Notes under the pieces: model-generated
The model's database searches: none
What the model saw: the letters and a program-made list of their open reading frames with translations, nothing else
What the model was told of the DNA's origin: nothing
Translations under genes and position numbers: made by a program
Shown: one piece after another, positions 1-9,700 of the stretch
Layout: each line of letters begins with the position of its first letter
Numbering within the stretch: the first letter of the stretch is position 1
From: Candidozyma auris
Lineage: Eukaryota > Ascomycota > Pichiomycetes > Serinales > Metschnikowiaceae
Length of the DNA stretch: 64,000 nt
NCBI RefSeq assembly: GCF_003013715.1
Contig: NC_072812.1
Span: 744,001-808,000 of the forward strand
Direction: 5' to 3'

Positions 1-1099
1 TGTGAAGATCGTCTCTCAATTGTGTGAGGCCACAGTACTCCACAATTCTATCAATCGTTTCGTGAGTGAGGATAATTTGCTCACTTTCGCTATTGTCTTC
101 CGCTTTTACTTTACTGAAGGTGGCATCAGCCAAATATGGGATGTCTAACTTAGAACATGCCTTAAATGTCAAATGCGTAGTATCGTCAACGGTGGGATCA
201 GCTTCTCTATCGCTGCCCTTTGTTTGCAACAAGTACCCAAGATTCTTGACCCCCATAAGTGCTTTAATATGACAATAGAATCTATAAGCCAAGTAGAATC
301 CTGGAACGTTTGGCAATACAGGCACAAGTGCAAACGGAAGAGTTATTGGAATGCCGATGGCACTCCAAAAAGCCCATCTCCGATGATAGCTACCGAATTG
401 ATCTTTGAACAGGTGCATCTGGGAGAGAACGGCCAGTGCATCCTGGAAACGTGGATGGTAAACCGGAATTGGCTTCAATTGATCAGCCGAAATGTTGTGA
501 TCTTCCACGGATCCGGTCACCATCGTTTTAGGTAATTCCTTGAGATGTTCCTCATTTATTTCTCTCACCATAACTCTTTTAGCTGGAAAAGACTGAAGAC
601 AGCTTTCATCGTAGGGAATTGTATCGAGAAGCTTCTTGGCTAGAGTGACCACCTTTTGATTGACTGAGACCTTAGAGTTCTTAAGCTTTTCCCAACCTTT
701 ATTAGCCAATCCTGTGAGCTTTGTTTCGATTTTGACATAGAATGGTAAAGTCTGACCACCTTTTAAGAATGATGGTTTATGGTTGCAAAATATGTATGAA
801 CGATGAGTAGTGATAGGGATGGAGATAATGTAAAGGGAATCTGGATCGAATAAGAAAGGCGCATTTTTAGACTTCGAGAGCAAGTCTTCGGTCTCTGATA
901 CTTGACGGGACGAAATTTGTTGAAGCCTTTGAATTCTCAATGCTGATGCACTTGCACCTATGGGGCGCCTTGGATAGCTAAGCAAAGGATAACTGCCGGT
1001 TCTTAGGGAGACAATCACAGTACGTGATGCGTTATACGACCGTAAACCATGATTAAGAAAACTTTGAGTCGCCGTTTCCCTCGCTTTAAAAACAAGCAT
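1..1099 (-). CDS. Mitochondrial K+/H+ exchange-related protein (YDL183C / Mit_KHE1 family), 3' end cut by window edge
   Basis: An open frame on the minus strand runs from an ATG at 1099 to the left edge without a stop, giving at least 366 residues; the C-terminus lies outside the window. The first 40 or so residues are rich in Arg, Ser and Ala with almost no acidic residues, as in a mitochondrial presequence. The middle has a hydrophobic stretch around residues 240-265 (WAFWSAIGIPITLPFALVPV) followed by a YRFYCHIKALMG segment. This fits the fungal family of S. cerevisiae YDL183C, which is linked to K+/H+ exchange across the inner mitochondrial membrane. The identification rests on remembered family features; the reading frame is secure. 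SRF1 is divergently transcribed across a 785-base gap. Confidence 0.72.
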   Translation of the reverse strand, partial: MLVFKARETATQSFLNHGLRSYNASRTVIVSLRTGSYPLLSYPRRPIGASASALRIQRLQQISSRQVSETEDLLSKSKNAPFLFDPDSLYIISIPITTHRSYIFCNHKPSFLKGGQTLPFYVKIETKLTGLANKGWEKLKNSKVSVNQKVVTLAKKLLDTIPYDESCLQSFPAKRVMVREINEEHLKELPKTMVTGSVEDHNISADQLKPIPVYHPRFQDALAVLSQMHLFKDQFGSYHRRWAFWSAIGIPITLPFALVPVLPNVPGFYLAYRFYCHIKALMGVKNLGYLLQTKGSDREADPTVDDTTHLTFKACSKLDIPYLADATFSKVKAEDNSESEQIILTHETIDRIVEYCGLTQLRDDLH

Positions 1100-1884
1100 C
1101 GGACGGTTGCTAGAGGGGCAAAGTATCGCCAATATGAAGCAAGTGGTTGTGGAGACATGTGCAGGAGATTACAAGAGATAGCTGTCAAGGAAATCACTTA
1201 AAGGTCGCATATAAAATATTGTACTCGAATTATTCGACATTTGTCTGTCTAAGAATAGCTTGACGTGGAAATCACTGATCGTTTCTGACTGAGATAAAGT
1301 CACGCTTTATGATTTAAACAAGACAGGCAAATACTAATGATCGCCTTCTGCTATAGGAGACACAGAATCTTGATAGAGTCCCGGCGTCGAAAGAATAACC
1401 TTCTAATAGAAACCTGCAAAATTAAAGAAAGTTTGAGCTTCATCGTAGCATATGAAGCAATAAATACCTAGCTTGTTTTCTTGAAACTTATATGTCAGTG
1501 TTCTCTTGCCTAAATTGTACTGCGGCTTGTGCCCAATGCGGCAGTGATAGCAAGGCAAGTGATCCATTACAGAGTTGGTCATAACCACTTATGAATAGAT
1601 AATTCGTTTAAAAACTCCACTGGGCTTACAGAAGGGTTAACTCATACCCTATTATCAACTCTGCGATGTTTGACTTCTTGGGATTCCATGAACTTGCTAG
1701 TGCTTGGATGCAAAAGGCAGTCTGCAGTCAGATGTATTGCTACAAACCTCACTTGCCCAAAACCGTTTGTCTCTCAATAATCACTCAAATCACAGGTGAA
1801 TACAAGGTCTAGAGGTCTAAACCTCAAAAATCATACGAACTATCGGCAAACAGCATCACTTTCGACATAGTGTGGGCACTCAGA
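1100..1884. promoter_or_regulatory. Divergent intergenic region between the K+/H+ exchange-family gene and SRF1
   Basis: This 785-base gap carries both 5' flanks. Short open frames occur on the minus strand (for example 1403-1588) but start at non-ATG codons and resemble no family. No tRNA or repeat was seen. Confidence 0.5.
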
Positions 1885-3027
1885 ATGCTGTCTGAGCGGC
1901 ACTCCAATGCAAAGGCCGATGTCAATGGTAACTTCTATCCGCCTGATCCTGTCTCAGGAACCCCCCTTCTGTTCTACTCACAGACCCCGGCTCTTGTGCC
2001 AACATATGTCCTCGATAGGCTCGCCCAGGTGCATCACAGAGAGCAGAACAACACCAATGTGAACAACGGGCAAGCCGATATCTCTCACTCAATAAGAGCT
2101 CAGCATCAGACTCGTTGGGACGACGAAGAGCAATTCCAGCTGTTTGCCAACGACCCATTTGTTCGCTCTGTTGGTGGTAATTGGAGCAACTTCATCAAAG
2201 CAGTGAAAATGCCAGAGGTGTACCCTCCAGACAAGATGGATGAGGCCTCCACACTCACCGATAGGCAAGACTTCTATGAGCCATGGGGAGGTGACGAGAG
2301 ACTCAGATTAGCATTATTAGGCGCTTCGTCCAATGACTCGGTCACTGATGTTGAGAAGTCGCCTGGGTTTTGGTCCAAGATTTTCCACAAAAAGCCACAG
2401 AGTTCTGAAGACAGAGTTCGTCACAGGTCCCAGGCAGGTTACTGGATGCTGGACGAGAAGCGAGCGGTTCTTTTGCCAACTTTGAAGAGAATATTCATCA
2501 ACAACCCTTTGGTTCCGCTACTTTTGCGTATCCTCATCCTCATTTTCTGTCTTGCCGCTTTGGCGCTTGCCTGCACCATCTACGTCAACTCAAGGAAGAC
2601 ATATGACAATTTTGAAGTAGGACAACAGGCGGGAACCATCATGGCGATCGTTGTCAATTGCTTTGCAGCTGTATACGTTGTCTACATCGCATACGACGAA
2701 TACTCAGGGAAGCCAATGGGGTTGAGAAATCCACTGGGCAAAATGAAGCTTATCATGTTAGATTTATTTTTCATCATTTTTTCATCTGCCAACCTTTCTT
2801 TGGCATTCAATTCACTTAGCGATAAGGAATGGGTTTGTCATGACTCGAACTCAGAGGCTCTCAAAAATATGGGTATATTCTATCCTCCTGTATCGTCCTT
2901 GTGCCGCCGACAGAAGGCACTAACATCATTCTTACTCTTAGCGTTATGTTTATGGGTTCTTACCTTCACAATCTCAATCATCCGTGTGGTCGACAGGGTG
3001 ACTACCAGTGACTCACGAACGGAATAG
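1885..3027 (+). CDS. SRF1: Srf1-like regulator of phospholipase D, four-TM membrane protein
   Basis: The protein has 380 residues. An in-frame GTG at 1870 would add five residues, but the first ATG is 1885. The N-terminal half is hydrophilic and contains FYEPWGGDERLRLALLG near residue 135. Four membrane segments follow at about 213-236, 250-271, 288-309 and 345-366. The segment GKPMGLRNPLGKMKLIML, then FFIIFSSANLSLAFN and KEWVCH, match what I recall of S. cerevisiae Srf1 (YDL133W), which stimulates phospholipase D Spo14 and helps cells tolerate lipid stress. CDC53 lies directly downstream on the same strand, as in S. cerevisiae (YDL132W), and this conserved pair supports the call. Confidence 0.88.
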   Translation: MLSERHSNAKADVNGNFYPPDPVSGTPLLFYSQTPALVPTYVLDRLAQVHHREQNNTNVNNGQADISHSIRAQHQTRWDDEEQFQLFANDPFVRSVGGNWSNFIKAVKMPEVYPPDKMDEASTLTDRQDFYEPWGGDERLRLALLGASSNDSVTDVEKSPGFWSKIFHKKPQSSEDRVRHRSQAGYWMLDEKRAVLLPTLKRIFINNPLVPLLLRILILIFCLAALALACTIYVNSRKTYDNFEVGQQAGTIMAIVVNCFAAVYVVYIAYDEYSGKPMGLRNPLGKMKLIMLDLFFIIFSSANLSLAFNSLSDKEWVCHDSNSEALKNMGIFYPPVSSLCRRQKALTSFLLLALCLWVLTFTISIIRVVDRVTTSDSRTE

Positions 3028-3249
3028 AAGGCTTACAAAATTGATAGAATAATATGGAATTGGTGTAATTTCAGAGTGTAGTCCTCGCACGCCACATCTT
3101 TAGACAAGCATTTTTAACCCAGTCGATAGTAGCCTGCACAGCAATCTGATATGAAGCCATCATAGGAGTGAAAATAATATCTCGAAACGGTTATATAACA
3201 TTCAAAGAGCTCAGTTGCCTTCTCTTCCCCGTGGTACCTCTTTTAGACT

Positions 3250-3260
3250 GGGGGGGGGGG
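3250..3260. repeat. Homopolymer run of 11 G
   Basis: Eleven consecutive G residues lie about 100 bases upstream of the CDC53 ATG. A frame open through this run would add an N-terminal extension to CDC53 from a non-ATG or poor-context start. The run is a likely sequencing-length hazard. Confidence 0.9.
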
Positions 3261-3361
3261 TGTTTGGAGAGTTTCCTGCATTGATGTCCTACCAAATCGC
3301 AACAGCTCTCTTAAGACCACTAGAATCTTCCCTCCAGAATCATCCACATATACAAACAAGC

Positions 3362-5701
3362 ATGTCGTCACCGCAGACTCTCCCCATTGCAGGTGATTTG
3401 AATGCAACATGGAACTTTATCGAGCCAGGGCTTGAGTTCATTCTTGGTGCACAAGGCGACCAGGGTGTGACATCGAGAATGTACATGAACTGCTACACCG
3501 CTGTGTATAACTACTGCGCTAACAAGTCACGCAATCTGAATGTTTCTGTTTTCAGCAAATCAGGCAAGGATAAGACCACATACTCGTTGACAGGTGCTGA
3601 GATCTACAATCGGCTACAAACGTACCTCATTAACTTCATACAGAGCTTAGAGAAAGAACCACATGAACTGTTCTTGGAGTTTTACGTAAGAAAATGGAAG
3701 CGGTTTACTATTGGAGCTGGATATATGAATAATGTCTTCGACTACATGAACAGGTACTGGGTGCAGAAGGAGCGCTCAGATGGAAGAAGAGATATCTTTG
3801 ATGTTAATACATTGGCATTACTTCAGTGGAAGTATCATATGTTCAACAATAACGCCGACAGAATCATGAATGAGGTTCTTGATTTGATCGAGAGGCAAAG
3901 AAATAACGAAATTGTTGACACAAACGTCATCTCCGTGGCCGTGAGGTCCATGGTTGACTTAGGCATAGACACCAATGACTTGAAGAAGACTAATATGTTG
4001 GTGTATACAAAGCATTTTGAGATGGACTTTATGTCCAGAACAGCTGAATACTATAGAAGAGAGAGTGAAAACTTTCTTTCTCTGCACAATGTTGTCGATT
4101 ACATGATGAAATGCGAAAGCAGATTATCTGAAGAGATCTCTAGATCTAATAATTATCTTGAGGAGCGAAGCAAGAGACATTTGCTCGAGGTTTTGCATGT
4201 GGTATTGATCAGAGACCACGCTACTGAGATGTATGATCAGTTTCTCAAGTTGCTTGAACAGAACGAAATCGATCATATTCTGAGGATGTACAAGTTGCTT
4301 TCCAAGGTGCCCAGTACGTTGCAGCCATTGGCCGATAGTTTGGAGAGCCACATAAAGGTGGAAGCAGCAAAAGCTATTGAGGAGCTCAAGTCATCAACAG
4401 AATCTGCAAATGCTCAGCAACAGGAGGAAAAATCCAAAAAATCTTCACAGGGTCTCATTTCCCCTAAGGTCTACATACACACATTGATTCAAGTGTACAT
4501 GAAATTTAACGATGTTGTTTTCAATGCTTTTAAGAAGGATCCCCTCTTTATTAAAGCACTTGATTCCGCGTGTCGACACTTTGTGAACATCAACGTCATT
4601 GCCACTCCAACTCCTAAAAGTGCCAGTAAAACCCCTGAGTTGTTGGCGAAGTATGCCGACAGCTTTTTGAAGGCCACATCCAAGGAGGCAGATATTGCGA
4701 ACATGACGGCGGACAACATGGCGCTTATGTTAAAGTACATTGATAACAAGGATGTGTTTGAGAATAACTACCGCCGTTTACTTGCGAAGCGTCTAATAAA
4801 TGGTAATACAAAGTCAGATGAGCTCGAGGAGGGTATGTTGCAAAGACTACAGGAAGGAAATTCCATGGAGTTTACATCGAAGATCAGTAAGATGTTTCAA
4901 GACATGAAATCCCTGGAGGATTTGAAGATGAACATAAGAGAGATTCTTGGAGACGGCGCTGTTGTGAATGATTTCACGCCATTGATATTGGCGCAGAGCA
5001 TGTGGCCATTTCATCACATTGAAGACTACAAACTCAAAGTTGCACCTGAGTTGCAAGACACCATCAGGGCCGTCGAGGAAGAATACACAAGCAAACATAA
5101 TGGAAGAGAGTTACAGTGGCTCTGGAATCATGGTAAGAGTGAGATTAAGGCAAACTTATCAAGAAAGGGAAAGCCTCCATTCATTTTCACAGTTACAAAC
5201 GTGCAATTGATGATTATATTAGCATTCAACAAGAAGACCACCTACTCATACGCAGAACTCCATGATATTGTTGGTGTATCCAAGCATGTTTTTGATGCAC
5301 ACTTGACCCCGCTCGTCAAGTTCAAGTTACTTGATCAGCTGCCACCCACGCCACTGGCATTCAGTTCACCTGAGACAACCTTCACCATCGTCAACGAGTA
5401 CAAATCAAAGAAGTTGAAGGTAAATTTTGTCAGCACCATTAAGAGCGAGCAGAAACAAGAGGATGAAGATACAAATAAGGAGATCGACGAGTCTAGAAAG
5501 AACTACCTTACAGCCAGTATCGTCAGAATAATGAAGGCTAGAAAGACCATGAAGCACAATGAGTTGGTAAACGAGGTATTGCTCCAAGCTCAATCACGTT
5601 TCAAGGCTAAGCTCATTGATCTCAAAAGAGCAATTGAGTATTTGTTGGAGAAGGAATACATAGCACGTTGCGAAGGTGATTCCTACGAGTACCTCGCTTA
5701 G
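3362..5701 (+). CDS. CDC53: Cullin Cdc53, scaffold of SCF ubiquitin ligases
   Basis: The protein has 779 residues, against roughly 815 in S. cerevisiae. The start at 3362 puts GDLNATWNFIEPGLEFILG near the N-terminus as in Cdc53, and A at -3 favours it; an upstream in-frame ATG at 3284 has poor context and would add 26 residues. The N-terminal cullin repeats bind the Skp1/F-box module (FTIGAGYMN and RYWVQKERSDGRRDIFDV are typical). The cullin homology domain carries ENNYRRLLAKRLI and binds the RING protein. The C-terminal winged helix holds IVRIMKARKTM, whose Lys-725 is the expected Rub1/Nedd8 site. A CTG codon at 4913-4915 falls where cullins have a conserved Ser. It is transcribed in tandem with SRF1. 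Confidence 0.97.
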   Translation: MSSPQTLPIAGDLNATWNFIEPGLEFILGAQGDQGVTSRMYMNCYTAVYNYCANKSRNLNVSVFSKSGKDKTTYSLTGAEIYNRLQTYLINFIQSLEKEPHELFLEFYVRKWKRFTIGAGYMNNVFDYMNRYWVQKERSDGRRDIFDVNTLALLQWKYHMFNNNADRIMNEVLDLIERQRNNEIVDTNVISVAVRSMVDLGIDTNDLKKTNMLVYTKHFEMDFMSRTAEYYRRESENFLSLHNVVDYMMKCESRLSEEISRSNNYLEERSKRHLLEVLHVVLIRDHATEMYDQFLKLLEQNEIDHILRMYKLLSKVPSTLQPLADSLESHIKVEAAKAIEELKSSTESANAQQQEEKSKKSSQGLISPKVYIHTLIQVYMKFNDVVFNAFKKDPLFIKALDSACRHFVNINVIATPTPKSASKTPELLAKYADSFLKATSKEADIANMTADNMALMLKYIDNKDVFENNYRRLLAKRLINGNTKSDELEEGMLQRLQEGNSMEFTSKISKMFQDMKSLEDLKMNIREILGDGAVVNDFTPLILAQSMWPFHHIEDYKLKVAPELQDTIRAVEEEYTSKHNGRELQWLWNHGKSEIKANLSRKGKPPFIFTVTNVQLMIILAFNKKTTYSYAELHDIVGVSKHVFDAHLTPLVKFKLLDQLPPTPLAFSSPETTFTIVNEYKSKKLKVNFVSTIKSEQKQEDEDTNKEIDESRKNYLTASIVRIMKARKTMKHNELVNEVLLQAQSRFKAKLIDLKRAIEYLLEKEYIARCEGDSYEYLA

Positions 5702-5786
5702 ATAAGTAATGCACGTAATGCCCGCACTTATTAGATGCGCACATAGTTAAGCGCATCAAGTGGTAAGACCCAGTACAGGAGACATC

Positions 5787-6740
5787 ATGACTCTTCAATT
5801 GGAGAATGGAAAGTGTAAAAGTGGGACACTTTATGAAGAAGCTGTACAGCTCTTAGGACACGAGGGAAGTGTTCTCACGGCTAGATATAGTCCCTCTGGC
5901 AACCACATTGCGTCTGGAGGTATGGATAAAGACATATTGCTATGGAATCTTCCTACAGATCAGAATAACGAGGAACCAAATTACGGAGTTCTTCAGGGCC
6001 ACAAAGGTGCTACTACATCATTAATATGGATGCTGCCGGAAACGATCTTTTCAGGGTCATCCGATACAACCGTTGCCTTTTGGGATGCTGAGTTGGGCAC
6101 TAAGAAGAGGGCCGGGAAGCTACATACTGGAATTGTCAATGCTTGTTGTGCAGTTGATCAGTTTGCAGTTTCCGTCGCAGACGATGGCTGCGCTATTGTC
6201 TGGGATGAGAGAGAAAAGGGCGAGGTACTCAGATTTAGTACAGAATATCCTCTATTGGCATGCGACGCTTCAAGCGATACTATATACATAAGTGGCATCG
6301 ACTCGTACGTCCGTGCATATGACTTGAAGACAAAAAAAGTTATGTGGAAATCACAGCCTTTCCAGGCTCCAACCACTTCCTTGAAGCTAAGTCATGACAA
6401 ATCTATGCTCGCAGCGAGATCCATGGATGGTGATGTGAGACTATTAGCAACAACTACCATTTTGACGGAGGGTGTCAGTAGAGTCGGAAAGTATGGCTAC
6501 GAAGGAAGTGTAGGTGGGCCACAGCGCAACCTTATCACAGTTGCCTTTTCAGCCGACGATACCCTATTGGCTCTGGGGTCTGAAGAGCCATTGTGTCAAA
6601 TTTGGGGAACGGCCTCACGTCAAAGCCTTCACAAATTGAGTGACCACAGCAAGGGCGTTTTGGCTGTCGACTTTCATCCACACAAAAGGATACTCTTGAC
6701 AGCTTCGGCTGATTCCACATTAGTCGTACGGGAGCTCTGA
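5787..6740 (+). CDS. WD40 protein resembling U5 snRNP 40 kDa protein (SNRNP40 / Spf38 type)
   Basis: The protein has 317 residues with about seven WD40 repeats spanning nearly its full length. The ATG at 5787 is preferred over an in-frame GTG at 5760. The first repeat reads LGHEGSVLTARYSPSGNHIA, followed by a DKDILLWN unit; the last reads GVLAVDFHPHKRILLTASAD and ends at once. This order, and the distinctive repeat with RNLITVAFSADD before the final one, parallel metazoan U5-40K, which binds Prp8 in the U5 snRNP. S. cerevisiae lacks a clear orthologue, so this would be a retained ancestral splicing component. Other small WD40 proteins remain possible. Its TGA stop abuts the TGA of the opposing gene. 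Confidence 0.7.
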   Translation: MTLQLENGKCKSGTLYEEAVQLLGHEGSVLTARYSPSGNHIASGGMDKDILLWNLPTDQNNEEPNYGVLQGHKGATTSLIWMLPETIFSGSSDTTVAFWDAELGTKKRAGKLHTGIVNACCAVDQFAVSVADDGCAIVWDEREKGEVLRFSTEYPLLACDASSDTIYISGIDSYVRAYDLKTKKVMWKSQPFQAPTTSLKLSHDKSMLAARSMDGDVRLLATTTILTEGVSRVGKYGYEGSVGGPQRNLITVAFSADDTLLALGSEEPLCQIWGTASRQSLHKLSDHSKGVLAVDFHPHKRILLTASADSTLVVREL

Positions 6741-9700
6741 TCACCTGAACTGTACGCGTCTTTTTTTGCCAACTCGTTCTCTCCTCTCGGGGCTAACATT
6801 CTCCGAGGCATTGTTTATATGGAGCAACTCTTTGTTAGCCTGTGCTATAGAAGGTTTCTGTTGCTTCGCTCTGTTGAGCTTATTTAAGTTATCTTGAGTG
6901 AAAAGCTTAATATTCCAATGATGATAGAGTTTTCCATGATCAATCTTGTTTGTCATTGTGTGTGATTGAAGAGAATCAGTATCAAGCTCGGCTTTGATAA
7001 CGTCCTCCTCATAGGGAGAACCATGGGATGGAATAATGAAGGAAGAGAACTCTTCCAGGTGCTCCACCTGGGGCAAAAAGTCGTGCCTTAAAAGAAATTG
7101 TTGCATACCTGCGTCATCAATCATCTCGTGTTTCGTATCCATATCCTCGAGGGAGCTCTCGTTCCTTTGGGCTCGACGCCTATAAATTTCTTCTTCAAGC
7201 GTTCCCTTCATCACGAGGGTTTCGACATAAACCTCTTGTGTCTGACCAATGCGATGCGCCCGCTTAATAGCTTGGGCCTCCCTTGTTGTGTGCCACACCG
7301 GTGACATAAAGTATACCCGAGTTGCCGAGATAACTGTCAACCCATGTGACGCTAATCTTAAATCCATGATTAAAGTGGTACCTCCATGAATCTTCACATC
7401 ATGATTATCAAAATCGATGAGGTTATTGGCACGTTGACTGGCGTCAATGAAAGTAGCGTAAAGGATGTAATTGACACCAACAATGTCTAAAAATTCCGAA
7501 AGGTAGTAGGCAGAGTCTTCGAACTCGAAAAAGACGATGGACTTTAGACCAAGGCGTTGATTCTCAACAAGCTTTGAAGTAAGATATGATAGCTTTGAGG
7601 AAGCAGTGCCTTTTATCGATGCATCTCTTAGATTGACGACTCTATCTACTCTTGGCATTTTTCTATCTTCTTGGATAGAAAGATTTTGAAGGATGTGTTT
7701 CTTTTGCAAAATTTCGATATCAGAATCAGCATTGGAATCAACCAAGCTGTTTTTGCTAACTGAAAGCATATCATGCTCTCCAGGATGCCGAGCATTCTCT
7801 TTTCCATTTCTTCGCTTTAAATCATTCCAGTACAGCCCCCAAAATCGTGTTGTGAAGTCTCGAAGCTTTGAGTCCAATTTTATATGATCACTCATGTCAA
7901 GAAATCTATTTTTATAATAAAAATTTTGAAGAGCACTAATCTGTGGTGCACCTAAAAGAGGGCCTATTTTGCCAGATCCTAACCTGAAACCTTCAGCAAT
8001 TTGATTGGGGATACCTTCAATGTCATAAAGCATTTCGTGAAAAGACGCTGATATATTCCATCCCGGATCTTTTAATGCTTCCATAGAAGCCTGGATTGAT
8101 TTATTGAGTAATTCTCGATCACTAGTAGAATAATATGGCTGCCTCTGTGCGCTCTCTTTCTTTAAACAGTTTTGTGCTATCTTAAGTAGTGTTTCGATAT
8201 CATGTCGTTTGAAACCAGTCCAATAGAAGGTAGCAAGTTGGAGATTATTGACCAACCTTCTGAGCTGCTGATAGTTTTTCGAATCGAACATATAGTCAGA
8301 TCCTTCTCGCTCTGAAGAAACAGCATTCACAGCTAGGACGGCTGTGAATAAGTTTATTGCAAGTCTATTATGATACGAAGGTGTAATGTAAACCGCTTCA
8401 TGGTGAAGCTTTGGTAGCTTCAAGTCTCTCTCAATGTCAGAAAGATCATGTCTGACTAAAAGATAATTCAAGAGCTGTTTCAAGTTCGGCTCCGTGCTGA
8501 AATCACCGGAGGTTAGCTTCTGCACAATAGTAGTGCCCCAAAGTCGAGGTTGACTATGGTAGGGTTCGATCTTGAAAAAGTTTGAGACAAGATTCCCAAG
8601 TCTAGCCAAATCATCCCTCACACTGAAGCTACTCTTCACTGTATACTTTCTTTTCTTGCTTGTAGGGCTCGATTGTATTGCCTCCTCTTCATTCATGTAT
8701 AGATTGGTCAAGCCGGAGGTAGGCGTTCCTGTGACAGCCCACATGCTCTCACAAAAGAGCGCTTTGCACTCTGAACTTAGAGTTGTTGATTTGGAGCTCA
8801 TTGAATGACCTTCATCTATTATGAGTCTTTTCCAGTATATGGACTTAAGTATGGTATCATCTGAACGGCTCTGTTTCAAGAACAGGGGTATGGTCATGAC
8901 AATGAGATCTTGCTGGATCAACTCTCTGGCTGAGTGAGGTAGTCGACTCATGTATGCTGCACTCTCCGTCAGCATACTTTCTCTGAATCGATCTGATACA
9001 AAAAGTGATCTCAAATAATTTGTGGTAACGTGCTTGGTCATTTCACTATGCCATTGATGTAGGAGGTTCTCAGGAACTACCACTAAGGAAGTGTTGCAAA
9101 GGTAAAGCATACGAGATCTATCATGGGTTACCGCTTTTTGACGAGCACGTAGTCCAAGCTGATTGTTAGTGGTGTCTAGAGAAAGCTTGAAATAGCCTGG
9201 TCGGGTCGATAGCTTCTCAATGACTGAAGATGGAAGATCATCTTTGTAATATTTCCAGGGTAGAGACATTTGAGAGATTAAATCTCTGCAGATTACCCAG
9301 AGTGGCTTCAAAGTCTGGGGTAGCTCAATAGAAGCTTGATTGTCCGTACCATCCAAACTTTGATCATCATGAAGAATAGCGTCATCCGGAATCATTGAGA
9401 TTTGATGCTTCGTCAAGCAAATCAACGAGAGGCACATAAGAGTCTTGCCGAGACCCATATTCTCAGCCAAAATTCCACCTCTGGGGAGGAGAAATAGCTC
9501 GGGTAATCGATATATCTCGAAGTTGAAGATATTGACATAATATGTCAGACCCGTTGGGGAGCTCACTGACGTAAAATTTGGTACGACCTCTCGCTTTTTT
9601 AACAGCTCCTTCTCATACATGGCGCAAACTGACTTGAGCTGAAATGGATACAATGTGGAACTGATACCCTGTAGAGGGAATCTATCATGATAATAGCCAT

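Noticed and set aside
173..535. 120-codon plus-strand frame at the left edge
   Set aside because: It lies antisense to the mitochondrial K+/H+ exchange-family gene, whose minus frame has clear family-like content and a presequence.
3284..3361. N-terminal extension of CDC53 from ATG 3284
   Set aside because: The context is poor (T at -3), the extra 26 residues do not resemble cullin N-termini, and the next ATG at 3362 matches family length and sequence.
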